This document shows, piece after piece, positions 8,440 to 16,821 of a stretch of 64,000 bases of DNA. The stretch covers positions 1-64,000 of the forward strand of contig JBLKOP010000001.1 of assembly GCA_047602905.1 (NCBI GenBank). Direction: 5' to 3'. The notes beneath the pieces were generated by a model that was not told the DNA's origin, did no database searches, and saw only the letters and a program-made list of their open reading frames with translations. The translations under genes and the position numbers were made by a program. The DNA is from SKIA01 sp047602905. GTDB taxonomy: Archaea > Nanobdellota > Nanobdellia > Woesearchaeales > SKIA01. Position 1 is the stretch's first letter; each line of letters opens with the position of its first letter.

Positions 8440-9990
8440 CTACTTAGAGAACTCAACCATAATCCGATGACTCTCACCAAGAACCAACTTATAGACAAGA
8501 TACACAGGAATAGCAAAAACCATACCCATAATACCCAGAGCCTGAGCACCAATAAACGTAACAAGAACAGCCACTAACGGATTAATCTGCACCTGATCAG
8601 CAATCATAAACGGCTGCAAATACATGTTATCAACAAGCTGAGCAACAACAACAGTAACTAAAACAATAAGAGCAGCAACAGGAGCTTGCGTCATAGCAAG
8701 CAACAAAGCAGGAATAGCACCTAAGAACGGACCAACATACGGAATAATATTAAGAAAACCAGCAAGCAAACCAAGAATCAAAAACCCTTGTATACCAGCG
8801 ATATAGAAACCAACAACACAAATAGCTCCAACAACCAAACTCTCAATAAGCTTCGCAGAAACAAACGCCTTAAGCTGCTTACTCACCCGAGAAACCATCT
8901 CCATAACACTTGAACGAATCTTCTCAGGAACTATCTGAGAGAAATTATCAACGATTTCTCTGCGCTGACGAAAATACGTAATAAACATCAACGGAATAAG
9001 AATAACCGCGATAAGCATAAACGTAGTAGCGTTTGTAAGAACCTGAGCTAAAATACTAAACACAGCTGATTCAGCCTGACGAACGTTACGCTCAGTTAAG
9101 AAATTATCCATTAAGAAATCAGGAAGGTACGGACTAATACTATCCACGTACTGACTAGCCTCAGTACGACCAAGATCAGTAACTGCACCAGCAACATTAC
9201 TAATAGCAACAAAAATAATGATAGCAGCAATAACAGTCCAGAAAACACCCAGAGCATACCCATACAAGCGCTTAGTAGAAGAAGAAATCTTCTTCTCAGA
9301 AGCCCACAACTCAAAATCAACGCGCAACTTATCAGCAAGCATTAACAAAGCACCACCCATAACTAACGTGATACTAATAAGAGGAAAAGAAAAAAATACG
9401 ACAAACAACCCTGTAAGCAACAAAGCAATAACAGCAAGAATCTTCCAAACACCAATCTCAAGAGTAACTTGTCGACGACGAGAAGAAGAAGGAGAAGAAA
9501 CAGGCTGCTGAATAAGCTCTAACAACTTAAAAACAACAATAACAGCAACAGCAGCGTACACGCTATTACGAACAAACAACTCAAGAAAATCCGCAGAAAA
9601 CAAGAAATGAAACGGTAAAACACCAGAACTAACAAGAGAAACACCTAACAAAACATACCCAAAAGGAATACTTAAACACGCAAGAAGAGAACTCTTCGTG
9701 CGAGCATATAACAACCCACTAAGAACACCAGAAGCAACAACAGGAACAAGCGTAAACACAACAATAAACGAGCCAGAAGGACTCATAACATGAATAAGAC
9801 TACCAAACAAACCAGTAAGAAAACCGCCCTTCCAACCAAGAACAATACCCGCAAGAACAACAACAACAATACTCGCAGCGATATCTAAAGAAACAAACAC
9901 CTCAGTGTGCTGCTGACGAGCATTCGCTAACAACGCGTACAAAGCAACAAAACCAACAATAAACGAATTACTCATCCCAAAAGACTTCAT
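8440..9990 (-). CDS. AI-2E/PerM-family transporter
   Basis: The 516-residue membrane protein has the family's C-terminal half: a large amphipathic loop (LPDFLMDNFLTERNV), then the motif GFLNIIPYVGPFLGAIPALLLA and the VDNMYLQPFMIADQVQINPLVAVL segment near the end. The first 150 residues add five or so transmembrane helices not found in ordinary members. The family exports small molecules or ions; the substrate is unknown. The promoter TATA (about 10014-10024) fits a leaderless start. Confidence 0.85.
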   Translation of the reverse strand: MKSFGMSNSFIVGFVALYALLANARQQHTEVFVSLDIAASIVVVVLAGIVLGWKGGFLTGLFGSLIHVMSPSGSFIVVFTLVPVVASGVLSGLLYARTKSSLLACLSIPFGYVLLGVSLVSSGVLPFHFLFSADFLELFVRNSVYAAVAVIVVFKLLELIQQPVSSPSSSRRRQVTLEIGVWKILAVIALLLTGLFVVFFSFPLISITLVMGGALLMLADKLRVDFELWASEKKISSSTKRLYGYALGVFWTVIAAIIIFVAISNVAGAVTDLGRTEASQYVDSISPYLPDFLMDNFLTERNVRQAESAVFSILAQVLTNATTFMLIAVILIPLMFITYFRQRREIVDNFSQIVPEKIRSSVMEMVSRVSKQLKAFVSAKLIESLVVGAICVVGFYIAGIQGFLILGLLAGFLNIIPYVGPFLGAIPALLLAMTQAPVAALIVLVTVVVAQLVDNMYLQPFMIADQVQINPLVAVLVTFIGAQALGIMGMVFAIPVYLVYKLVLGESHRIMVEFSK

Positions 9991-10058
9991 ACTAGAACGG
10001 TAAGAAGAACTTCGTTTTAAAAGTACGCCTTTTTTTGAACAAAAACAGTCCTTAGAGT

Positions 10059-10763
10059 CTATGTAAGAAAGGATATCGTCTCAGAAAACAACTCCTCTAA
10101 AGCACCCTCTTCAACAAAACCATGAGAAGCACCAGAAACAACTGCTACCTCAGCATTAAGCGATGATAAAAACGGCTTCCAAGAAGAATATTTAGAAGAA
10201 TTACTTGCAAACACGAACTTACACGGAACAGAAACGTTACTTACTAACACAGACATATCCAAAGAAAGCATTTCACTAACAAGTTCTTTACTCACAAGAA
10301 AATAAACGCCCCAAGAAAACACGTACGCATCAACACCAGAAACAAACTTTGCTTTCTTCTCCTCAAGACTCTTCCACGTACACGTAGGATCCCACAACAC
10401 AACAGCAGAAACCTCCGAGAGCTCAGAGGACAAAATAACAACGCCACCCAAACTATGACCAACCAAGAAAACCTCTTCGTAACGACTCATACACTCATCA
10501 ATAACCACTCGCAAATCCTGAACATGAGAAGAAACAGAACTTTCTTTTAACGGACGAGAAAGAGGTTTTCGAGAATAAAAATCAAACCTACACGTATCAA
10601 AACCATTTTTAAGAAATAAATGAATAGCGCTCAAATACTGCATTTCAAACTGACTGCCAGTAAAGCCATGAACAAAAATAACAACCTGAGAGTGATTAGC
10701 AGAATCAAAAGTACAATATATGTTATGGTCATCAGGTGTGCATAAAACAACTTCCTCTCTCAT
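10059..10763 (-). CDS. Alpha/beta hydrolase
   Basis: About 234 residues from the start used. The oxyanion motif FVHGFTGS, the nucleophile elbow GHSLGG (catalytic Ser), an Asp-containing segment (LWDPT) and the late GASHGF with the catalytic His make up a serine hydrolase fold. Esterase or lipase activity is likely but the substrate is unknown. ATG 10763 is preferred to 10802 because a TATA (GTTTAAAT, about 10791-10798) sits about 28 nt before it. Confidence 0.85.
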   Translation of the reverse strand: MREEVVLCTPDDHNIYCTFDSANHSQVVIFVHGFTGSQFEMQYLSAIHLFLKNGFDTCRFDFYSRKPLSRPLKESSVSSHVQDLRVVIDECMSRYEEVFLVGHSLGGVVILSSELSEVSAVVLWDPTCTWKSLEEKKAKFVSGVDAYVFSWGVYFLVSKELVSEMLSLDMSVLVSNVSVPCKFVFASNSSKYSSWKPFLSSLNAEVAVVSGASHGFVEEGALEELFSETISFLT

Positions 10764-10888
10764 ATCGTAACTAAGGTACGCGGTTACATTTAAACATATC
10801 ACATAAAAAAACTTTTTTTAGTATTTACCGAAACATTTTCGGTTCTCACTTATCCAAACATATAAACGTTCTTAGACCAAATAAATAC

Positions 10889-12061
10889 ATGGCATTAGAA
10901 CTCCTTCTCGCAATACTACTCGGAGTCTTGGCTGGCTGTTTTACAGGCCTCATTCCAGGAGTGCACGTAAACCTCTTAGCAGCAATGCTAATTGCTATTG
11001 GAGTGGGAGCGCAAGCAACTCCTTTTGTTGTTTCTTTAGCAGTAACGCACAGCATCCTTAACGTTATCCCAGCAATACTTTTAGGAGCTCCAGAGCCAAG
11101 CAACGCACTAGGAGTTCTTCCTGGACACAGATACTTACTGCAAGGAAACGGCCTTATGGCAATAAAGCTCACCGTAGTAGGAAGCTACTTTGGCTTACTC
11201 ATCGCTCTTGTTCTTATTCCTGTTTGGTGGCAAGCACTCAAACTCTACAACTACATAACACCACTCATCGGCTACGCACTGCTCATAATAAGTGCTTATA
11301 TGATCCTACGAGACAGTAAGCGAGGATGGGCTTTACTCACCTACGCTTTAAGTGCTCTGATAGGTCTTGTTTTGTTAAACAGAGTGGTTGTTGAGGAACC
11401 GTTATTTCCTCTTTTTAGCGGATTATTCGGAGTAGCAACCTTACTGTATAGCTTGCAGCAAAAAACAGTAATACCAAAACAAAAAGACAGCAAAAAAATA
11501 CAACTAAAAAAAGGACCAACAATACAAGCACTCTTTGCAGGAAACACCGCAGGCTTTCTTGTAAGCATGCTACCAGGGCTAGGAAGTGCGCAAGCAGCAA
11601 TACTAGGCATGCACATGACAAGAAAACTAGGAGACCACGGATTCTTAGTGCTCATAGGAGCAATAGACACCATCAACTTCACCCTAAGCTTACTTACTTG
11701 GCTAGCACTTGAGAGAGCAAGAAACGGAGCAGTAGTAGCGATGAGCAAATTAGCAGAGCCAAACACGCAACTCATAGCAACACTACTCGTAGCAGCGCTC
11801 ATAGCAGCAAGCATAGCAGTACCGATATGCATGTACCTATCAAGAAAAACCTTACTCGTGCTAAGCAAAGTAAACTACGCAACGATTTGTTGGGGTGTTA
11901 TAGTGCTTATAACAGTTTTGGTGCTTCTCATAACTGGTTGGCGAGGAATAATAATTTTGGTAGTAGCAACCGCTATAGGACTCATACCAGCAACAAAGAA
12001 ATGCGCACGAAGCCACGCAATGGGGTGTTTATTGTTTCCGGTAGCGCTGTACTTCTTGTAA
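10889..12061 (+). CDS. TctA-like (DUF112) membrane permease
   Basis: A 390-residue protein with ten or more hydrophobic segments. The duplicated glycine-proline motifs GCFTGLIPGVHVNLLA near 12 and GNTAGFLVSMLPGLGSAQAA near 215 are the signature of the TctA permease superfamily. In bacteria TctA works with TctB and a periplasmic TctC to take up carboxylates; neither partner is nearby, as is usual for archaeal DUF112 members. The function here is a membrane transporter of unknown substrate. A TATA (CATATAAACG, about 10858) precedes it by about 28 nt. Confidence 0.85.
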   Translation: MALELLLAILLGVLAGCFTGLIPGVHVNLLAAMLIAIGVGAQATPFVVSLAVTHSILNVIPAILLGAPEPSNALGVLPGHRYLLQGNGLMAIKLTVVGSYFGLLIALVLIPVWWQALKLYNYITPLIGYALLIISAYMILRDSKRGWALLTYALSALIGLVLLNRVVVEEPLFPLFSGLFGVATLLYSLQQKTVIPKQKDSKKIQLKKGPTIQALFAGNTAGFLVSMLPGLGSAQAAILGMHMTRKLGDHGFLVLIGAIDTINFTLSLLTWLALERARNGAVVAMSKLAEPNTQLIATLLVAALIAASIAVPICMYLSRKTLLVLSKVNYATICWGVIVLITVLVLLITGWRGIIILVVATAIGLIPATKKCARSHAMGCLLFPVALYFL

Positions 12062-12094
12062 ACACATAAAAAACAACACTTGCTTACTACGTAT

Positions 12095-12745
12095 ATGAAC
12101 TGGATAGTACTCATCCCACCAAGCGAGGGAAAACAAGAAGGAGGAAGCAACGCAGCAATACAAGCACACACAATAACACAACAACTGCTTAAAGAAATAC
12201 ACCAACAAAACCCTAAGAAACTCTACAGCAGCCGAGTAGAAGAAGCAGAAGAACTCAACAAACAAGTACTCACAGCAAAAACACTACCCGCAATACAACG
12301 ATACACAGGAGTACTGTACAAAGCACTAGATTACTCAACACTAAACAACAAAGAATACTTCAACAAATATGTACGTATACCAAGCGCGTTGTTTGGACTC
12401 ATACAAGCAAACAAAAACATTCCTAACTATAAACTCCCCATAACTAAACTACAAGCAGCAAAGAAATGGAAAGAAGAAAACAGCAAACAACTCACAGAAG
12501 CATTCGTAATAGACCTGCTCCCGCAAGCACACAAAAAAAGCGTCTCGTACAAGAGCGGAGTAGAGATAGAATTTACGCAAGAAAAAAACGGCAAAACCGT
12601 ACGAGCAGGCCACGAAGGAAAACGAATCAAAGGACTTTTTATACGGTGGCTAGCAGAAAATAACATCAAAAAAGAACAAGACATCTACGCGTTCTCAGAA
12701 GAAGGATACAGTTGGAACGGAAAAAGCTTTCACAAACAACTATGA
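12095..12745 (+). CDS. yaaA: YaaA/DUF328-family peroxide-stress protein
   Basis: The 216-residue product opens with IVLIPPSEGKQ, the YaaA signature. The middle carries the family's YTGVLYKALDY and the end VRAGHEGKRIKGLF followed by a Trp-rich tail. In E. coli YaaA limits free iron and DNA damage during peroxide stress and binds DNA. ATG 12095 is chosen over an upstream TTG (12080) by the TATA-like ACATAAAA about 29 nt before it. It overlaps the next gene tail to tail by 6 nt. Confidence 0.85.
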   Translation: MNWIVLIPPSEGKQEGGSNAAIQAHTITQQLLKEIHQQNPKKLYSSRVEEAEELNKQVLTAKTLPAIQRYTGVLYKALDYSTLNNKEYFNKYVRIPSALFGLIQANKNIPNYKLPITKLQAAKKWKEENSKQLTEAFVIDLLPQAHKKSVSYKSGVEIEFTQEKNGKTVRAGHEGKRIKGLFIRWLAENNIKKEQDIYAFSEEGYSWNGKSFHKQL

Positions 12746-13144
12746 TGAACGAAGCAAACTACTCTTGTACTTCTCAGGCATAAAACTCTCCTCTACACGA
12801 ACAACTCGAGTACGTAATCCTCGCTTCTCTAACTTCTCTTGTAAATTAGTAACGAACACTTCTTGATCGTAACCAAGAACAATTACGTCAGGACAAACAC
12901 TCTCAATAACAGCGTACTTATCACCTTCTCGACCAAGAACAACCTCGTCAACAAAACCACTTGCCATAAGAGCAACGAGTCGTTCTTGCTGGTTTTGCTG
13001 AGGAAGGCGACTCTTAACTTCTTGTACTGTTTTATCAAGCGCAACAACAACGCATAGTTCATCACCAAACTCGCGAGCTTTCTTTAGCAAGAACTCATGA
13101 CCTGGGTGTAGGTTATCAAAGGTTCCAAAAACAAGGACTCGCAA
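12740..13144 (-). CDS. Nucleotidyltransferase, RibL-type FAD synthetase-like
   Basis: The 134-residue protein has the cytidylyltransferase fold signature FGTFDNLHPGHEFLL, with the HxGH (HPGH) at 13-16, and a terminal motif SFMPEKYKSS in the place of ISSTxIR. Archaeal RibL, which makes FAD from FMN and CTP/ATP, has this size and motif; glycerol-3-phosphate cytidylyltransferase is the alternative. It lies one base after the HD-domain gene in the same operon. Confidence 0.75.
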   Translation of the reverse strand: MRVLVFGTFDNLHPGHEFLLKKAREFGDELCVVVALDKTVQEVKSRLPQQNQQERLVALMASGFVDEVVLGREGDKYAVIESVCPDVIVLGYDQEVFVTNLQEKLEKRGLRTRVVRVEESFMPEKYKSSLLRSS

Positions 13145-13145
13145 C

Positions 13146-13706
13146 TCACAACACCCCCTGAGTAATAAGTTGCTTTCTTAGTTCAACAAAGTACGGCATG
13201 AGCTCAGGGAAGTAATCAAAATACTTCTTTCTTTTCTCATCAAAAAACTCAACGCCCCAAGCACTCCAATCAAGATCGCTTTTTCTTGTAAACGCGTCTG
13301 ATTCAAAACCATCAACAAGCTTTGCAAACAATGCTTCATCACTACCTTGCTCTTCGTACTCAGTCCACAAAGAAACAAACCGCTTACTAACCTCTTTAGG
13401 AAGCTTCTTTGCTAAACGAGCAGCAGCAGCTTGTTCTTCTGCGTGCTTCTCTTCTACATTAACAAAAGGACTTAACGGGATATCACCGCACTCAGCCTCA
13501 ACAAGATCATGATAGATAAGAAACTCATACACTTTTAGACGATTAAGAGACTTGTTTAGATGAGGAAATAACATGTCAGCAACAACCAAGCAAGACCAAC
13601 TATGCTCAGCAGAACTCTCATTACGAGAACCAACGCTACCAACACGATACGTGCTTTTTAGTTTGAAGACAGCATCAAGAAAAGCAAGGTCTTCTTTAGG
13701 ATTCAT
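13146..13706 (-). CDS. HD-domain phosphohydrolase (YfbR/HDDC2-like)
   Basis: A 186-residue protein with the metal-binding HD residues in order: SSAEHSW (first His), FLIYHDLVEAECGDIP (His-Asp), and a later Asp in KLVDGFESDAF. This arrangement belongs to the YfbR/HDDC2 group of dNMP 5'-nucleotidases. The start 13706 is set by the TATA GTATATATAC at 13727-13736, 25 nt upstream, so the message is leaderless. It is the first gene of a two-gene operon with the RibL-like gene. Confidence 0.8.
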   Translation of the reverse strand: MNPKEDLAFLDAVFKLKSTYRVGSVGSRNESSAEHSWSCLVVADMLFPHLNKSLNRLKVYEFLIYHDLVEAECGDIPLSPFVNVEEKHAEEQAAAARLAKKLPKEVSKRFVSLWTEYEEQGSDEALFAKLVDGFESDAFTRKSDLDWSAWGVEFFDEKRKKYFDYFPELMPYFVELRKQLITQGVL

Positions 13707-13792
13707 AGAACTAAAAACTCCCTCTCGTATATATACTTTCACTGGACAACTAACCAATACTATTAAAGAAACAAACACACTTCTCAAAGAAC

Positions 13793-14974
13793 ATGCCAGT
13801 AGACAAACCCCTTGCAGAAAAATTACGCGCAACTACTCTAGAGGAATTCGTAGGACAAGAACACCTCGTAGGAGAAGATAAGCCACTAAGAAAACTCTAT
13901 GAGAAAAAGCTTCTTGCAAGCGCAATGATCTTTTGGGGACCACCAGGAGTAGGAAAAACAACACTGGCAAGAATACTAGCCAAAAACGCAGGAGCAGAAT
14001 ACGTAGAGCTATCAGCAGTGAGTGCAGGAAAAAAAGACCTAGAAGCAGCAGTAAATAAGAGTCGCTTATTTGCTCAATCAATAGTGCTCTTCCTAGACGA
14101 AATACACCGCTTCAACAAAGCACAACAAGACTACCTACTCCCCTTCGTGGAGAAAGGAACTATCAAACTCATAGGAGCAACAACAGAAAACCCTTCTTTT
14201 GAAGTAAACGCAGCACTACTGAGCAGATCACAAGTACTTACTTTTACAGCGCTTAGTCAAGAAAACATTAAAGAACTCTTACTCAGAGCAGCAAACAACG
14301 AGCTAGAAATAACCCTAACAGACGAAGCAATAAACGCGCTTGTACAACTCGCACAAGGAGACGCAAGAAGAGCACTCAACCTCCTAGAACTCGCAGCAAC
14401 GACAACAAACAAAGAAATAACCAAACAAGACATTACAGAAGCAACAACACAAACACTCGCATACGACAAGAACGGCGAAGAACACTACAACCAAATAAGT
14501 GCGTTACACAAATCAATGCGTGACTCAGACCCACAAGCAAGCATATACTGGCTGATGAGAATGCTACTAGCAGGAGAAGACCCAAAATACGTAGTACGAC
14601 GAATGATACGGTTTGCTTCAGAAGACGTAGGAAACGCAGACACAAACGCCTTAGTACTCGCAGTAGCAACAAAAGAAGCAGTAGACTTTTTAGGAATGCC
14701 AGAGTGCGAGAACGCACTTGTACAACTAGCAGCGTACCTAGCAAAAGCGCCCAAAAGTAATGCTGCGTACACAGCAACGAACAAAGCAAAACAAGTAATT
14801 AAAGAAACAGGAGCCTTGCCGGTACCACACGTAATCAGAAACGCACCAACAAAACTCATGAAAGACTTACAGTATGGTAAAGATTACGTGTACGCCCACG
14901 ACAACCTAGAGGAAGCAAAACAACAACAACGACTACCAGACGAGATACGAGAAGAAACGTTTTATGAAGAATGA
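13793..14974 (+). CDS. rarA: Replication-associated recombination protein RarA (MgsA)
   Basis: A 393-residue AAA+ ATPase of the clamp-loader clade that acts at stalled replication forks. Walker A GPPGVGKT is at 49-56, Walker B FLDEIHR near 100-106, sensor 1 GATTENPS near 125, and sensor 2 GDARRALNLLE near 180. The C-terminal tetramerisation region has the hallmark SALHKSMRDSDPQASIYWL and RFASEDVGNAD. RarA is typically bacterial/eukaryotic and patchy in archaea. Confidence 0.95.
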   Translation: MPVDKPLAEKLRATTLEEFVGQEHLVGEDKPLRKLYEKKLLASAMIFWGPPGVGKTTLARILAKNAGAEYVELSAVSAGKKDLEAAVNKSRLFAQSIVLFLDEIHRFNKAQQDYLLPFVEKGTIKLIGATTENPSFEVNAALLSRSQVLTFTALSQENIKELLLRAANNELEITLTDEAINALVQLAQGDARRALNLLELAATTTNKEITKQDITEATTQTLAYDKNGEEHYNQISALHKSMRDSDPQASIYWLMRMLLAGEDPKYVVRRMIRFASEDVGNADTNALVLAVATKEAVDFLGMPECENALVQLAAYLAKAPKSNAAYTATNKAKQVIKETGALPVPHVIRNAPTKLMKDLQYGKDYVYAHDNLEEAKQQQRLPDEIREETFYEE

Positions 14975-15049
14975 TTAGTAAGTCTTTTACTCCTAAAAAC
15001 TATTTTACTTGTAGAAACGTTTAAAAAGCGACCAACGCTCCAAAAAGCA

Positions 15050-15304
15050 ATGAAAGCAAAAATTCTTCACTTCAAACAAAACAGACACACAACAACAGGA
15101 AACCAAATGATCGTGTCAGTACCAGAAGTGACTACGAGAGAAGAAGCAAGCAAGCTCGTAGACAAAAAGGCAGTTTATAAAACCAAGAACGGAGAAATCA
15201 AAGGAATAGTAGCCTCCGCACACGGAAACAGCGGAAAACTCCGTGTACGATTCGAGAAAGGAATGCCAGGACAAAGCCTAGGAGAAGAACTCACCCTAAA
15301 CTAA
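15050..15304 (+). CDS. Ribosomal protein eL33 (L35Ae)
   Basis: The 84-residue protein has the L35Ae fold signature: KKAVYKTKNGEIKGIVASAHGNSGKLRVRF, then the LPG-type PGQSLGE near the end. It is a large-subunit protein found in archaea and eukaryotes. A TATA-like CGTTTAAAAAGC (about 15018-15029) lies about 27 nt before the ATG. Confidence 0.85.
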   Translation: MKAKILHFKQNRHTTTGNQMIVSVPEVTTREEASKLVDKKAVYKTKNGEIKGIVASAHGNSGKLRVRFEKGMPGQSLGEELTLN

Positions 15305-15741
15305 GCAGCCTGTTTTTCTTCTAACAACTTCTTTTCTAACTCAGAAATCTCTTCTTCAAGAACTTTTTTTAGTTTTTCAAGCTCTTGATGAACTGCGTAT
15401 AAATCAGTGGCTATTTGTGCAGAGTCATGCTTTTGTACATCAGAGACTATTTTAGCTAACAAATCAAGACTATTTTTTTCAAGAGTATCAGCGAGTCGCT
15501 CAAGTTTATGAAGAGCAGGCCACTCATCTAAACGCTTAATAGGGTGTTTGTGTAACTTCTCAAGATATTCTCGCTTCTGATTAAAAGACTTCAAATGATT
15601 CTCTAAATACTCAGGACCTAACTCCTCGTCAGTCTCCACCTCATTAATAAGCTTCATGAGAAGAGCGTACTCAATTTTATGATGCTTAGCTAAATACACA
15701 GCAATTTCGTGAAACTGTTGTTGCTGAGCAGAAGATCTCAA
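15301..15741 (-). CDS. Helical/coiled-coil hypothetical protein
   Basis: A 146-residue, highly charged, all-helical protein; the C-terminal 60 residues are a strong Glu/Lys/Leu coiled coil. I do not recognise the family. It is the last of three minus-strand genes (16726 to 15301) that overlap by 1-4 nt; its ATG overlaps the stop of the DUF2391-like gene. The partners are both membrane proteins, so a cytoplasmic partner role is a reasonable guess. It overlaps eL33 by 4 nt tail to tail. Confidence 0.6.
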   Translation of the reverse strand: MRSSAQQQQFHEIAVYLAKHHKIEYALLMKLINEVETDEELGPEYLENHLKSFNQKREYLEKLHKHPIKRLDEWPALHKLERLADTLEKNSLDLLAKIVSDVQKHDSAQIATDLYAVHQELEKLKKVLEEEISELEKKLLEEKQAA

Positions 15742-16316
15742 TGCTCTCCTCCTATGAGATCAGCAGTAGCAGCTCCCATAACAGCCAAAATACTTACTGT
15801 AGCTACGTTCTTGTATATCTCTAAACCACTCATAGAAAACGTTATTTGCCCAAACAAGAACAGAACACCAGTAATCACAACATGAGCAACTGCGTAGATA
15901 AGAATAACACGCCAAGCTAAGTAGCGATGCTTATGATTCTTATTAACAGGCCTAAAACCAGAAAAATACATGAATAAGATCAAGAGAAGAAAAGAAGTAA
16001 CGAGCAATGCGTGAGCACGCCAAACATCAATTTCTAACGCGATACGACCACCATAAAAGAATGCGAAGTGACCAACGATACCAAAAAACGAACCAATAAT
16101 ACCCTTCGTAACGTCATGATAGGTTATGCGAGCAAGCGGCTTAGCAGAAACGTCACGCTCAATCTCTTTTTCTAACTCCTCAAGCTTCTTCATCTCATCA
16201 AGCTCTAAAGACTCAAAATCAGCGGTTTGTTTCTCACTGCTCTCAATACTTGTAAGTCGCTTCTCAATACGAGAAAGACGCTTATCGATACGCTCAAGAA
16301 CAGTTGAGGAAACCAT
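15738..16316 (-). CDS. DUF2391-like membrane protein
   Basis: A 192-residue protein with an N-terminal coiled coil (about 5-55) followed by four transmembrane helices. The segment ITYHDVTKGIIGSFFGIVGH and the later YLAWRVILIYAVAH resemble the DUF2391/COG4711 integral membrane family of unknown function. Its start codon overlaps the stop of the upstream membrane gene by one base. Confidence 0.6.
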   Translation of the reverse strand: MVSSTVLERIDKRLSRIEKRLTSIESSEKQTADFESLELDEMKKLEELEKEIERDVSAKPLARITYHDVTKGIIGSFFGIVGHFAFFYGGRIALEIDVWRAHALLVTSFLLLILFMYFSGFRPVNKNHKHRYLAWRVILIYAVAHVVITGVLFLFGQITFSMSGLEIYKNVATVSILAVMGAATADLIGGEH

Positions 16317-16726
16317 TACCCTAAATTAGTTAAGAAAGTAGGAATAAACGGCTCAAGAAACGGCCAGATATACGGGCTAGCAGCAATAAGAGCACCAACA
16401 ATAAGAGCATGAGAGAGCTTCTCACCAACAGCGTTACGACCAGTAACAATAGCAGCAGCAGCTTTCACCTTAAACGCAGCAACAAGACCAATAACGACTT
16501 GTAAAGCAATAATAATACCTAAGTTACTGCCAAGAGTAAGACCAACAAGACTAGCAGCAAACGGCAAGTTCATAGCAATAAACGTAAAGATAAACGCGGT
16601 AGGAAGAGCGTGCAAACCATGACTAAGCCAACCAAGACCCTTCTCATCCATATGAACAAAGAATAACTCAACAAGACCAATAACTACACCCATCACCAAC
16701 GCCGGTACAATAAAGAACTCTGCCAT
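16316..16726 (-). CDS. Small four-helix membrane protein
   Basis: A 136-residue hydrophobic protein with about four transmembrane helices and a conserved-looking acidic pair in the first helix (VIGLVELFFVHMDEKG). The same VIGLxE motif occurs twice in the membrane protein at 40830-41285, so the two may be related. First gene of a three-gene operon; the TATA at about 16749-16757 predicts a leaderless message. Confidence 0.6.
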   Translation of the reverse strand: MAEFFIVPALVMGVVIGLVELFFVHMDEKGLGWLSHGLHALPTAFIFTFIAMNLPFAASLVGLTLGSNLGIIIALQVVIGLVAAFKVKAAAAIVTGRNAVGEKLSHALIVGALIAASPYIWPFLEPFIPTFLTNLG

Positions 16727-16821
16727 ACAAACAAAAATGCTCTGAAGAGTTTATAAATGTTCGTTCTCACTCACAAGGAACCTTTAAATAGGCTAAGCAG
16801 CCAAAAAAACACAGAACAACC